From the NCBI RefSeq assembly GCF_016412875.1, contig NZ_JAEKPD010000005.1, positions 155,525-219,524 of the forward strand: 64,000 nucleotides of DNA, given 5' to 3'. Positions within the stretch are counted from its first letter, which is position 1; the number at the start of each line of letters is the position of its first letter. Position numbers and translations under genes: made by a program. Shown here piece after piece: positions 18,491 through 26,844 of this stretch. A model generated the notes under the pieces. It saw only the letters and a program-made list of their open reading frames with translations. It ran no database searches and was not told the origin of the DNA. Origin of the DNA: Palleronia pontilimi. Its GTDB lineage: Bacteria; Pseudomonadota; Alphaproteobacteria; Rhodobacterales; Rhodobacteraceae.

Positions 18491-18874
18491 TTAATAGTCG
18501 TCCCAGACGCAGGTCTCGCCCTCGGGGCGGTAGATCTCGAAATACTGGATGGCATCGGGCACCACTTCGCCGAACGTGATGACGCGGTCCGACAGGCTGA
18601 TGACCACGCGGCCGGGCGCCGGGCCCAGGTTCGGGAGCTTCGGCAGGGCGTAGGACTGGCACAGATGCAGCATGTCGCCCTCAGCGGTGGCGAAATCCAA
18701 TCCCTCGGCAAGCTGCGGCGCGATGAAGCGGAAGCGGTACGCCAGGCCCAGGCCCGGTGCATCGCGGATGACCTCGTGGAACTCGACGGTCTGGCCCGAC
18801 GGAACGGCCACCGGCTCGCCCGCCCGGGCGGGCAGTGCGGCCATCACGAACAGGAAGCAACCAACAAAACGCAT
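18491..18874 (-). CDS. Secreted hypothetical protein (DUF6497-like)
   Basis: A 127-residue exported protein: signal peptide MRFVGCFLFVMAALPARA followed by GEPVAVPSGQ. The mature domain is beta-rich with two cysteines about 60 residues apart (LHLCQSY and ETCVWDDY) that probably pair in the periplasm. It contains FRFIAPQLAEGLDFATAEGDM near the centre. I associate this pattern with the Rhodobacterales family DUF6497, from memory. An alternative GTG start at 18919 would add 15 residues before the signal. It lies 83 bases downstream of pccB on the same strand. Function unknown. Confidence 0.72.
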   Translation of the reverse strand: MRFVGCFLFVMAALPARAGEPVAVPSGQTVEFHEVIRDAPGLGLAYRFRFIAPQLAEGLDFATAEGDMLHLCQSYALPKLPNLGPAPGRVVISLSDRVITFGEVVPDAIQYFEIYRPEGETCVWDDY

Positions 18875-18957
18875 CGCGAAACCGGAGAGAAACAGCAATT
18901 CCCGAAGCCTAAGCCGCACGCCCCGTCCCGATCAAGAGGCGCGTTCTGACACTTGCG

Positions 18958-20490
18958 TCAGAGCGGGATATTGTCGTGCTTTTTCCACGGATTGGTCAGC
19001 CGTTTTCCGCGCAGGCTGGCGAAGGCGCGGCAGATGCGGCGCCGGGTCGAATGGGGCTGGATCACCTCGTCGATGAAACCCCGCTCGGCCGCCTTGAAGG
19101 GGTTGGCGAAGTTCTTTTCGTAATCGGCCACCCGGTCCGCGATCTTGTCCTTGTCGCCCAATTCGCTGCGATAGAGGATCTCGACCGCGCCCTTGGCCCC
19201 CATCACCGCGATTTCCGCCGTGGGCCAAGCATAGTTCAAATCGCCCCGCAGGTGCTTGGACGACATCACGTCATAGGCCCCTCCATAGGCCTTGCGGGTG
19301 ATGACCGTGACCTTGGGCACCGTCGCCTCGCCATAGGCAAACAGCAGCTTGGCGCCGTGCTTGATGACGCCGCCGAATTCCTGGGATGTGCCCGGCAGGA
19401 AGCCCGGCACGTCGACCAGCGTCAGGATCGGGATCTCGAACGCGTCGCAGAACCGCACGAAACGCGCGGCCTTGCGCGAGCTGTCGATATCCAGGCAGCC
19501 CGCCAGCACCATCGGCTGGTTGGCCACCACGCCCACGGTCGAGCCTTCCAGCCGGATGAAGCCGGTCAGGATGTTCTTGGCGAAGTCTTCCTGGATCTCG
19601 TAGAAATCGCCCTCGTCCGCGATCTTGTGGATCAGCTCCTTCATGTCGTAGGGCGTGTTGGCGTTGTCGGGCACCAGCGTGTCCAGGCTGTCGTCCAGCC
19701 GCGCGGGATCGTCGAAGAACGGGCGCCGCGGCGGCATCGCGCGGTTGTTGAGCGGCAGGAAATCCACCAGCCGCCGCACTTCGATCAGCGCGTCGATATC
19801 GGTCTCGAACGCACCATCGGCCACCGAGGATTTGCGGGTATGGGTCGACGCCCCGCCCAGCTCCTCGGCGGTGACGACCTCGTTGGTGACGGTCTTCACC
19901 ACGTCTGGGCCGGTCACGAACATGTAGCTGCTGTCCTTCACCATGAAGATGAAGTCGGTCATCGCGGGGCTATAGACGGCGCCGCCCGCGCAGGGACCCA
20001 TGATGACGCTGATCTGCGGGATCACGCCCGATGCCAGCACGTTGCGCTGGAACACCTCGGCATAGCCCGCCAGCGACGCCACACCTTCCTGGATGCGCGC
20101 ACCGCCCGAATCGTTCAGCCCGATGATCGGCGCGCCGTTCTGCATCGCCATGTCCATGACCTTGCAGATCTTCTGCGCGTGGGTTTCCGAAAGCGACCCG
20201 CCCAGCACGGTGAAATCCTGGCTATAGACATAGACCTGCCGCCCGTTGATCGTGCCCCAGCCGGTCACCACGCCGTCGCCCGCCACCTTGTTGTCGGCCA
20301 TGCCGAAATCGGTGCAGCGATGGGTGACGAACATGTCGAATTCCTCGAAACTGTCGTCGTCCAGCAGCAGGTCGATCCGCTCGCGCGCGGTCAGCTTGCC
20401 CTTCTGGTGCTGCGCCTCGACACGCTTCTCGCCACCGCCCGCGCGGGCCTGGGCGCGGCGCGCCGTGAGCTGGTCAAGAATATCGGTCAT
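18958..20490 (-). CDS. pccB: Propionyl-CoA carboxylase beta subunit
   Basis: Carboxyltransferase subunit that moves CO2 from biotin on PccA to propionyl-CoA. The 510-residue chain has the N-terminal crotonase-like half (GHxDSFEEFD-like start: [15 protein letters not shown], residues about 38-52; [18 protein letters not shown] near 120-137; [11 protein letters not shown] near 165) and the C-terminal half with [14 protein letters not shown] near 360 and [17 protein letters not shown] near 395-411, both oxyanion regions. It is divergent from the Bcr/CflA gene and faces the same way as pccA and the mutase, with about 1.7 kb of small genes between it and pccA. Assignment to propionyl- rather than acetyl-CoA follows from pccA and the mutase nearby. 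Confidence 0.96.
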   Translation of the reverse strand: MTDILDQLTARRAQARAGGGEKRVEAQHQKGKLTARERIDLLLDDDSFEEFDMFVTHRCTDFGMADNKVAGDGVVTGWGTINGRQVYVYSQDFTVLGGSLSETHAQKICKVMDMAMQNGAPIIGLNDSGGARIQEGVASLAGYAEVFQRNVLASGVIPQISVIMGPCAGGAVYSPAMTDFIFMVKDSSYMFVTGPDVVKTVTNEVVTAEELGGASTHTRKSSVADGAFETDIDALIEVRRLVDFLPLNNRAMPPRRPFFDDPARLDDSLDTLVPDNANTPYDMKELIHKIADEGDFYEIQEDFAKNILTGFIRLEGSTVGVVANQPMVLAGCLDIDSSRKAARFVRFCDAFEIPILTLVDVPGFLPGTSQEFGGVIKHGAKLLFAYGEATVPKVTVITRKAYGGAYDVMSSKHLRGDLNYAWPTAEIAVMGAKGAVEILYRSELGDKDKIADRVADYEKNFANPFKAAERGFIDEVIQPHSTRRRICRAFASLRGKRLTNPWKKHDNIPL

Positions 20491-20635
20491 CTGGGGCCCT
20501 CGCTGCGCGATTATTGTCTTGTTTCGCGCACATTAGGTGTGCGCTGCCCGGTTTGGAAGGCAAATTCAGGGCCTTGGCGCGAAAGTGGGCTCGGCACCGA
20601 TGGACGAAGGCCCAGGCGCGGACTAGATCAGCCCG

Positions 20636-21886
20636 ATGAGCGCCACCGTCAAAGCCCGTTTCCTCGACCCCAGCACGCCGCCCCACGTGGCGACGATGAT
20701 CGCGCTCACCTCGCTGGGCGCGCTGGCGATGAACCTGTTCCTGCCGTCGCTGCCCAACATGACCGCGTATTTCGACACCGAATACCGCATCATGCAGATC
20801 GCGGTGGCGGGCTACCTGGGCGTAACCGGCGTGATGCAGCTTATCATCGGCCCCATCTCGGACCGCTACGGGCGGCGCAACACGCTGATGGGTGCCACGG
20901 TGGTGTTCATCCTGGCGTCCATCGGCTGCATCCTGGCCACCACGATCGAGGTCTTCCTGGCCTTCCGGCTGATGCAGGGCGCGATCGTGGCGGGCATGAT
21001 CCTGCCCCGCGCCGCCCTGCGCGACATGTACGACACCGACAAGGCCGCGTCGATGATGGGCTGGGTCACCATGGGCATGGCCGTGGCCCCCATGGTCGCC
21101 CCCGCGCTCGGCGGCGTGCTGGACGGGCTGTTCGGCTGGCAGGCCAATTTCGTCGCCCTGCTGCTCATGGGCATCGCGGGCCTCGCGCTGACCTGGGCCG
21201 ACATGGGCGAGACCGCGGCGCCCAGCACCGAATCCATGTTCCAGCAGATCGCCCACTACCCCGAGCTTCTGACCGCGCCCCGCTTCTGGGGCTACGCGCT
21301 GACCGCCGCCTTCGCGTCCGGCGCGTTCTTCGCCTATCTCGGCGGCGCGCCTTACGTCGGCTCCGAAGTTTACGGCATGACGCCAGAACGCCTGGGCATC
21401 TATTTCGGCGCGCCCGCCATCGGCTACATGGTCGGCAACGGCATCTCGGGGCGCTATTCCAACCGCTTCGGCATCCAGCGCATGATCGCCACGGGCACCG
21501 GGGTCACCGTCATCGGCCTGCTGGCGGGTCTGCTGGTCGACATGGGCGGCATCCGCACCCCCGAGACCTTCTTCGCCTTCATGGTCTTCGTGGGCCTGGG
21601 CAACGGGCTGGTGATCCCGAACTCCATGGCCGGGATGCTGTCGGTCCGACCGCGCCTGGCCGGCACCGCGTCGGGCCTGGGCGGCGCGCTCATGGTCGGC
21701 GGCGGCGCGGGCCTGTCTGCGCTGGCGGGCATCCTGCTCGAACGCGGCACGGGCGCGGCGCCGCTGCTGTGGCTGATGACGCTGACCTCGGTCGCCTCCG
21801 TGGCCGCGATCTGGTTCACCATCTGGCGCGAGCACCGCGTCGCCGGTCGCCCCCTGCCCAAGGCCGACTACGAGCCGGCCGAGTAG
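20636..21886 (+). CDS. MFS multidrug exporter, Bcr/CflA family
   Basis: A 416-residue inner-membrane protein with 12 predicted helices. The signature after helix 2, GPISDRYGRRNTLMG at about residues 80-94, is the MFS A-like motif (DRxGRR) of drug:H+ antiporters, and FRLMQGAIVAGMILPRAALRDM near residues 112-132 is the Bcr/CflA-typical helix 4-5 region (RxxQG...). Members export bicyclomycin, chloramphenicol, sulfonamides or cysteine. The substrate here is unknown and no regulator is adjacent. Divergent from pccB across 145 bases; convergent with the hemerythrin gene, with only three bases between the stops. Confidence 0.93.
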   Translation: MSATVKARFLDPSTPPHVATMIALTSLGALAMNLFLPSLPNMTAYFDTEYRIMQIAVAGYLGVTGVMQLIIGPISDRYGRRNTLMGATVVFILASIGCILATTIEVFLAFRLMQGAIVAGMILPRAALRDMYDTDKAASMMGWVTMGMAVAPMVAPALGGVLDGLFGWQANFVALLLMGIAGLALTWADMGETAAPSTESMFQQIAHYPELLTAPRFWGYALTAAFASGAFFAYLGGAPYVGSEVYGMTPERLGIYFGAPAIGYMVGNGISGRYSNRFGIQRMIATGTGVTVIGLLAGLLVDMGGIRTPETFFAFMVFVGLGNGLVIPNSMAGMLSVRPRLAGTASGLGGALMVGGGAGLSALAGILLERGTGAAPLLWLMTLTSVASVAAIWFTIWREHRVAGRPLPKADYEPAE

Positions 21887-21889
21887 AGC

Positions 21890-22450
21890 TCAGCCGATCT
21901 CGGGCGCGTAGGTCAGGATGACCGGCACGACCAGATCCTCCTCGTCGACCAGGTGACGGTCCAGGAACTGCTGGAACCCGTCCAGCCGCGCCTCCAACGC
22001 GCCCGCCCCGGCGCGCGGGTCGTCGCCCGCAAGCCCCGTCAGCATGGCGTTGGTGCCTTCGGCCAGGCCGTTCAGGTGCCCGTCCAGCGCGTGGTGATCG
22101 GCATCGAGCAACGCGAAGCCCCGCTCCAGCCGCCCGTCCAACCCCTGCAGCACCGGGAAGTAATGGTGATCCTCGATCCCGTGATGGGCGTGCAGCTCCT
22201 GCAGGAAGAACTGCGCCATCCGCGCCGTCTCGCGGCCGTAGCGCTGCGCGTCCGCGTCGCCGTCCAGGAACTGCCGCGTGCCGTCCTGCAAGCGGCCCAG
22301 CACGTCGCGGAACATCAGGTGCCGGTCCAGCCAGAACCGCGTCAGCGGCGAGAAGTTGGGATGCGCCTCCCACGTGCCGCGCGGCAGCTGTTCCACCAGC
22401 ACCCGCAGCGCGTCGGGCAAGCCCTCGCGGTCTTCCAGCGCGACGCTCAC
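21890..22450 (-). CDS. Hemerythrin HHE-domain protein
   Basis: A 186-residue helical-bundle protein. Iron-ligand candidates are grouped as in hemerythrin-like domains: LTRFWLDRHLMF (about residue 40), ELHAHHGIEDHHYFPVL (about 90-106), LLDADHHALDGHL (about 115-127) and FLDRHLVDEEDLVVPVIL (about 160-178). Such cytosolic proteins bind a di-iron site and O2 or NO, or act in iron storage and nitrosative-stress repair. The start overlaps the stop of betI by four bases (ATGA), so it is translated with BetI. The association with choline regulation is unexplained and may just be operon sharing. Confidence 0.88.
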   Translation of the reverse strand: MSVALEDREGLPDALRVLVEQLPRGTWEAHPNFSPLTRFWLDRHLMFRDVLGRLQDGTRQFLDGDADAQRYGRETARMAQFFLQELHAHHGIEDHHYFPVLQGLDGRLERGFALLDADHHALDGHLNGLAEGTNAMLTGLAGDDPRAGAGALEARLDGFQQFLDRHLVDEEDLVVPVILTYAPEIG

Positions 22451-22992
22451 TCGAGCACCCGCAGCACTTGCGCACAGGCCGCCGCGGGCCCGATCCGGCC
22501 GCCCAGCGCCACCCGCAGGTACACCCCGTCGATCAGCGCGGCCAGCGTCTCGGCCATGCCCTCAGGGTCGGCATGTCCGCGCGTCCGCAGCCCCGCCCGC
22601 AGGTTCGACCGCACCCGCTGCTGATAGACCCGCAAAAGCCGCGCGGCGGTGTCGGATTTCTGCGCCCGGGTATAGAAGGTCAGCCAGGCCGCCACCACGT
22701 CGCGCCGGAAGTTGCCGGGCGCGAAACTGGCGCGCACCACCGCCTCGACCCGGTCGCCGCCTTTCGCAAGCTCGGCGCGCACCGCCGCGCCGTAATCGCG
22801 CAGGATCGCCCGCATGGCGTGGTCCATCAGGTCGGCCTTGCCGTCGAAATAATGATGCGCCAGCGCCGGGCTGATCCCCGCCTGCCGGGCGATCTGCGCG
22901 ACGGTCACATCGGGGCCATGCGCGCCCACCTGTGCGATGGCCGCGTTGACCAGAGCGTCCCGCCTGATAGGTTGCATCCCGAGCTTTGGCAT
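22447..22992 (-). CDS. betI: TetR-type repressor of choline/betaine genes
   Basis: A 181-residue TetR-family protein with the BetI-typical N-terminus MPKLGMQPIRRDALVNA, a helix-turn-helix at about residues 28-50 (VTVAQIARQAGISPALAHHYF) and the C-terminal regulatory helices (FYTRAQKSDTAARLLRVYQ, about 105-123). BetI represses choline uptake and oxidation genes and is released by choline. It is divergent from choX across 89 bases that contain a palindrome suited to it (23033-23048), so I expect autoregulation and choX control. No betA or betB dehydrogenase gene follows in this window. Confidence 0.92.
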   Translation of the reverse strand: MPKLGMQPIRRDALVNAAIAQVGAHGPDVTVAQIARQAGISPALAHHYFDGKADLMDHAMRAILRDYGAAVRAELAKGGDRVEAVVRASFAPGNFRRDVVAAWLTFYTRAQKSDTAARLLRVYQQRVRSNLRAGLRTRGHADPEGMAETLAALIDGVYLRVALGGRIGPAAACAQVLRVLE

Positions 22993-23032
22993 CTATACCC
23001 CGCCATACGCGACTGAAATCGCTTAGCTTTTC

Positions 23033-23048
23033 TTGACCGGCCGATCAA
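23033..23048. promoter_or_regulatory. Palindromic operator between betI and choX
   Basis: TTGACCGGCCGATCAA is a near-perfect 16-bp palindrome (one symmetric mismatch pair), with the TTGA-N8-TCAA layout known from BetI sites in other bacteria. It sits 40 bases before betI and 33 before choX, where a dimeric repressor would block both promoters. Confidence 0.65.
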
Positions 23049-23081
23049 TGACCCGCGCCGGTCCACCAAGGGAGATATACA

Positions 23082-24002
23082 ATGAAAACCGGACTTTCCA
23101 TCCTTGCCCTGACCGCCAGCGCCGGCATGGCGCTTGCCGATTGCGAAACCATCACCTTCTCGGATGTCGGCTGGACCGACATCACCGCCACCACCGCCGC
23201 CACGACCGTGGTGCTGGACGCGCTGGGATATGACACCGAAATCAAGGTGTTGTCGGTGCCCGTCACCTATACCTCCATGGCCGAAGGCGACATCGACGTG
23301 TTCCTGGGCAACTGGATGCCCACCATGGAAAACGACATCGCCCCCTACCGCGAAGCGGGCACCGTCGACACCGTGCGCGCCAACCTCGAAGGCGCCAAGT
23401 ACACGCTGGCCGTGAACAAGGCCGCCGCCGACATGGGCATCGCCAGCTTCGAAGATATCGCCCCCAACCGCGACGCGCTGGACGGCGAGATCTACGGCAT
23501 CGAGCCCGGCAATGACGGCAACCGCCTGATCCAGTCGATGATCGACGAAGGCGCCTTCGGGCTGGACGGCTTCGAAGTGGTCGAATCGTCCGAGCAGGGG
23601 ATGCTCGCGCAGGTCGAACGCTCGAACCGCCGCGACCAGCCCATCGTCTTCCTGGGATGGGAGCCGCATCCCATGAACGCCCAGTTCGAGATGTCGTACC
23701 TGACCGGCGGCGACGACTATTTCGGCCCCAACCTGGGCGGCGCCACGGTCTATACCAACACCGCCGCGGGCTTCGCGGAATCCTGCCCGAACATCGGCAC
23801 GCTCCTGAACAACCTCGAGTTCACGCTCGAGATGGAAAACCAGATCATGGGCGCGATCCTGAACGACGGCACCGAAGCCTCCGAGGCCGCAACCGCCTGG
23901 CTGAAGGAAAACCCGGGCGCCCTCGACGGCTGGCTCGACGGGGTCGAGACCGCGTCGGGCGAGCCCGGCCTTCCGGCCGTCAAATCCGCGCTCGGCCTCT
24001 AA
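23082..24002 (+). CDS. choX: Choline ABC transporter, periplasmic binding protein
   Basis: A 306-residue exported solute-binding protein of the quaternary-amine (OpuAC/ProX) type. The signal peptide MKTGLSILALTASAGMALA is followed by DCETITFSDVGWTDI. Aromatic residues for the cation-pi box are visible: Trp and Tyr in GWTDITATT and LGNWMPTMENDIAPY (about residue 80-95), GIEPGNDGNRL near 143 and FLGWEPHPMN near 192. These correspond to the ChoX pattern. A GGGAGATATACA ribosome-binding region precedes the ATG. In relatives choX is followed by choW and choV (permease, ATPase); here the next gene is thpR, so the rest of the transporter must be elsewhere or lost. Confidence 0.93.
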   Translation: MKTGLSILALTASAGMALADCETITFSDVGWTDITATTAATTVVLDALGYDTEIKVLSVPVTYTSMAEGDIDVFLGNWMPTMENDIAPYREAGTVDTVRANLEGAKYTLAVNKAAADMGIASFEDIAPNRDALDGEIYGIEPGNDGNRLIQSMIDEGAFGLDGFEVVESSEQGMLAQVERSNRRDQPIVFLGWEPHPMNAQFEMSYLTGGDDYFGPNLGGATVYTNTAAGFAESCPNIGTLLNNLEFTLEMENQIMGAILNDGTEASEAATAWLKENPGALDGWLDGVETASGEPGLPAVKSALGL

Positions 24003-24025
24003 GACGATCCGGTCGGGGGCCACGC

Positions 24026-24568
24026 ATGCGCATCTTCGTGGCCCTCGACCTGTCGGACGACCTGATCGACGCCCTGTCGCGGCTGCAGGACCACCTGAAG
24101 ACCGGCCGCCTCGTCCCCGAAGACGACCTGCACCTGACGCTCGCCTTCGTGCCGGACATCAAGCCGCAGCCGCTCGACGACCTGGCGCTCGACCTGGAAA
24201 TGCTGCGCACAGCACCCCTCGCGCTGGACGCGCGGGGCGTGGCCACCTTCGGCAGCGCAAGGCCCCGCAGCCTGCGTGCGGCGATCATGCCCAACCCGGC
24301 CCTCAACTACCTGCAGTCGAAGGTCACGACGCTGATCCGGCGCGCGGGCGTCATCCTGCCCCATCGCCGTTTCGTCCCCCACATCACGCTGGCGCGATTC
24401 CCCAACACCATGGCCCCCGACGAGCACGCCCGGCTCGGGCGCTTCCTGCAGGCCCATGGCGACTGGTCCCACCCGCCGACGCCCGCCACCAAGCTGACGC
24501 TCTACCAGTCCACGCTCACGCCGGACGGACCGCGATACGACGCGCTGCAAAGCCACGACCTGATCTGA
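24026..24568 (+). CDS. thpR: RNA 2',3'-cyclic phosphodiesterase (2H family)
   Basis: A 180-residue protein of the 2H phosphoesterase superfamily. The two catalytic motifs are HLTL at about residues 37-40 and HITL at about 118-121, both in the expected H-x-T-x form. The start MRIFVALDLSDDL and the segment FGSARPRSLRAAI fit the LigT/ThpR family. It opens 2',3'-cyclic RNA termini to 2'-phosphates and can ligate tRNA halves in vitro. Twenty-three bases downstream of choX, so perhaps cotranscribed with it, although no functional link is known. Confidence 0.92.
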   Translation: MRIFVALDLSDDLIDALSRLQDHLKTGRLVPEDDLHLTLAFVPDIKPQPLDDLALDLEMLRTAPLALDARGVATFGSARPRSLRAAIMPNPALNYLQSKVTTLIRRAGVILPHRRFVPHITLARFPNTMAPDEHARLGRFLQAHGDWSHPPTPATKLTLYQSTLTPDGPRYDALQSHDLI

Positions 24569-24603
24569 CCCGCCCGCGGCACCTCCGGCCCGCACCCGCG
24601 TTC

Positions 24604-24630
24604 CCCATCTTTGTTCTTCCAAATATCCCG
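24604..24630 (-). repeat. Dispersed 3' element, copy 3
   Basis: Minus strand reads CGGGATATTTGGAAGAACAA followed by AGATGGGG, 44 bases downstream of the GntR-gene stop and in the same orientation. It lies in the 105-base convergent interval between thpR and the GntR gene. Confidence 0.55.
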
Positions 24631-24673
24631 GCACGCCGCCTGCCCCGGGCGCGACGATACCTGCCAAAGCGGC

Positions 24674-25333
24674 TCAGTCGCCTGCCAGGATCATCCGCAG
24701 CCCGTGGGTCACGTCGCTGCGCACCGCTAGGCGCAGACCCGGCTCGTCGCCGGCCTCGAGCGCCGCGATGATCCCCACATGGCCCCGCGGCGGCGCGGTG
24801 CGGTTCATCCGCCCATAAAGCGCCCGCATGGTGGGTCCCAGCTGCAGCCAGACCGTCTCGGCCATGGCCAGCATCGCCGGGGCCTGCGCGCGCAGGTACA
24901 GCATCCGGTGGAATTCCAGGTTGCGGCGCAGGTATTCCACCGCGTCACCCTTCGCCACCGCTTCCGCGATCAGCGTGTTCACGGCGCGCATCCGCTCGAT
25001 CATCGCCCCGTGGGCGCGCGGCAGGGCGCGGCTGGCCAGCTCGACCTCGATCAGCGCGCGCAAGGCCGCCAGCTCCTCGATCCGGTCGGGCGACAGGTCC
25101 GGCGTCGTCACCCGGCCCGACGGCGACAGGGTCAGCGCCCCTTCGGCCACCAGCCGCCGCGCCGCCTCGCGCGCGGGGGTCATCGACACGCCGAACTGCC
25201 GCCCGATGCCGCGCAGCGTCAGCGCCGCACCCGGCGCCAGCTCGCCATGCATGATCTGGGTCCGCAGCACGCGGTAGACCCGGTCATGGGCCGCCTGGCC
25301 CTGGCCCGCCTCGGGGCGGCTCTGGATCAGCAC
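24674..25333 (-). CDS. GntR-family transcriptional regulator (FCD type)
   Basis: About 219 residues from the GTG at 25333. The winged helix-turn-helix occupies residues about 15-75 (VYRVLRTQIMHGELAPGAAL; IGRQFGVSMTPAREAARRL), and the C-terminal all-helical FCD ligand domain follows from about 90, with EELAALRALIEVELAS, the metal-binding His in NLEFHRMLY (about residue 137) and later His residues in the RGHVGIIAAL segment. Ligands of this class are usually small organic acids. The start is uncertain: an in-frame ATG at 25378 would overlap the metallopeptidase gene by 35 bases. No obvious target neighbour; the adjacent upstream gene is a housekeeping-type protease. Confidence 0.85.
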   Translation of the reverse strand: MLIQSRPEAGQGQAAHDRVYRVLRTQIMHGELAPGAALTLRGIGRQFGVSMTPAREAARRLVAEGALTLSPSGRVTTPDLSPDRIEELAALRALIEVELASRALPRAHGAMIERMRAVNTLIAEAVAKGDAVEYLRRNLEFHRMLYLRAQAPAMLAMAETVWLQLGPTMRALYGRMNRTAPPRGHVGIIAALEAGDEPGLRLAVRSDVTHGLRMILAGD

Positions 25334-25343
25334 CGCGCCACTT

Positions 25344-26036
25344 TCAGCCGAACTGCCAGGCGTGCAGATCACCGCCATGGGTGCGCAGCCAGGCCCGGTG
25401 GGCCTTCCAGTCGGGACAAAGCCGCGTCACCACCGACCAGAAGGCGGGCGAATGGTCCATATGCGCCAGGTGCGCGACCTCGTGCGCCGCCACGTAATCC
25501 AGCACGTCGAACGGGGCCAGCGCCAGGCGCCACGAATAGTTGAGGTTGCCCTGCCACGAACACGAGCCCCAGCGCGAACGCGTGTCGCGCAGGGTGATCC
25601 GCCCCGGCACCCGCCCGATCGCGGCGGCATACCGACCCGAGGCGGCGACCAGCGCCCCGCGCGCCGCCTCTTTCACCACGGCCTGGACCTGGGGGCCGAC
25701 GGGGCGGGCGGCCCGCACCCGCAGGACATCCGGCCCCAGTCCGGGCGCGCCCTCGACGACCTCGCGCGGCGCCCCCAGGACCGGTACCACGCCGCCCAGC
25801 GCGACGCCCCGCCCGGGCGCCCGTTTCGACAGATGTGACCGGATCCAGTCCGAGCGTTCTTCGGCGAAGGCCAGCCCCGCCCGCTCGGACACGCCGCGCG
25901 GCAAGGACAGCGTCACCCGGCCGTCCAGCGACGACACCCGCAGCGTGATCCGCCGCGCCCGCGCCGACCGGCGCAACACCAGCTCCACCGGCGGATCGCC
26001 GGGCAAGGTCTTGCAGCTTTCGCGCGCCTGTCCCAT
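25344..26036 (-). CDS. YgjP/SprT-like M48-type metallopeptidase domain protein
   Basis: A 230-residue protein of the DUF45/YgjP family. The zinc motif HEVAHLAHMDHS (about residues 184-195, HExxH plus a downstream His) lies in the usual context: RDTRSRWGSCSWQGNLNYSWRL just before and a C-terminal RLCPDWKAHRAWL after. These are near-invariant YgjP features. Family members are cytosolic and their substrates are not established. The gene abuts the GntR regulator and is divergent from the TIGR02300 gene. Confidence 0.92.
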   Translation of the reverse strand: MGQARESCKTLPGDPPVELVLRRSARARRITLRVSSLDGRVTLSLPRGVSERAGLAFAEERSDWIRSHLSKRAPGRGVALGGVVPVLGAPREVVEGAPGLGPDVLRVRAARPVGPQVQAVVKEAARGALVAASGRYAAAIGRVPGRITLRDTRSRWGSCSWQGNLNYSWRLALAPFDVLDYVAAHEVAHLAHMDHSPAFWSVVTRLCPDWKAHRAWLRTHGGDLHAWQFG

Positions 26037-26157
26037 ATGCCATCCCTAGCCAATCGCACCCGCCCGCACCAGTCCGCGAAAGCCTTTGACACCCATCGCG
26101 GCCTGTGGCAGGTGGCAGCCTGTTTTCACGATACCAGACCAGACGAAAGGGTCATCC

Positions 26158-26490
26158 ATGCCCAAGGAAGAATGGGGAACCAAGCGCGTCTGCCCGACCA
26201 CCGGCAAGCGCTTCTACGACCTCAACGCCGATCCGGTCGTCAGCCCCTATACCGGCGAGGTCGTGCAACTCGACACCGGCAAAGGCAGCCGCACCATGGT
26301 GGCCGACAAGGCCGACAAGGAATCCGCCAAGAAGGATCAGACCGACGAAGAGGAAGACGTCATCCTGGACGATGACGACGACTCGACCGACGTGGATCTG
26401 GGCGACGACGTGCTGGAAGACGATGACGACGACGACAACGTGTCGCTCGACGATATCGCCGACGTGCCGTCCGAAGACGACGACAGCTGA
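26158..26490 (+). CDS. TIGR02300/FYDLN-acid family protein
   Basis: A 110-residue acidic protein. The N-terminal 45 residues are the conserved region with the CPxxGxRFYDLNxxP pattern (VCPTTGKRFYDLNADPVVSPY), reminiscent of a degenerate zinc-ribbon strand. The C-terminal half is almost entirely Asp/Glu/Ser (DEEEDVILDDDDDSTDVDLG and similar), likely disordered. The family is restricted to alphaproteobacteria and typically sits beside tRNA-Ala, as here (97 bases upstream of the tRNA). Function not known to me. An AGACGAAAGG sequence provides the ribosome-binding site. Confidence 0.93.
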   Translation: MPKEEWGTKRVCPTTGKRFYDLNADPVVSPYTGEVVQLDTGKGSRTMVADKADKESAKKDQTDEEEDVILDDDDDSTDVDLGDDVLEDDDDDDNVSLDDIADVPSEDDDS

Positions 26491-26527
26491 CGGATCGCGG
26501 CGGCGCGCGGGGCGGGCGTTTTTCCGC

Positions 26528-26556
26528 TTGAACCCCGCGCAGACGCCGATTAGAGA
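26528..26556 (+). promoter_or_regulatory. Promoter of tRNA-Ala
   Basis: TTGAAC (26528-26533), a 17-base spacer, and TAGAGA (26551-26556) form a good sigma-70-type promoter ending about 30 bases before the mature tRNA 5' end. Confidence 0.6.
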
Positions 26557-26587
26557 CGCGGCACATCGCGCGGGCCTCCCGCGCCAC

Positions 26588-26663
26588 GGGCCCTTAGCTC
26601 AGATGGTAGAGCGCCTGCATGGCATGCAGGAGGTCAGCGGTTCGATCCCGCTAGGGTCCACCA
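26588..26663 (+). tRNA. tRNA-Ala (anticodon GGC)
   Basis: 76-nt cloverleaf with encoded CCA. Acceptor GGGCCCT pairs with AGGGTCC (one G-U), D-stem GCTC/GAGC, anticodon stem CCTGC/GCAGG around loop ATGGCAT (anticodon GGC), T-stem AGCGG/CCGCT with TTCGATC loop. It reads GCC and GCU codons. Confidence 0.98.
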
Positions 26664-26844
26664 ATCTCCCCGTTTGATGATCTGCACCGCCGACGCGGCC
26701 CTTCCGCGCCATGGCGAAGATCCGCGCGGATGGCGCCGATATCTCCACACCCGACACCGTTCCATCCCCCCGGCCACACGCGGGCGCGTTCGCAGAGGCG
26801 CGCCCCGCTTGCACTTTCCGCGCCCGCCGCGATAGGCAGACGAG

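Noticed and set aside
20521..20560. GCGCAC...GTGCGC inverted repeat between pccB and the MFS gene as an operator
   Set aside because: Only a 6-bp GC-rich stem, expected often by chance at this base composition.
18976..21921. 981-codon plus-strand frame across pccB and the Bcr/CflA gene
   Set aside because: Runs antisense to pccB and out of frame with the MFS gene; composition is typical shadow, no domain recognisable.
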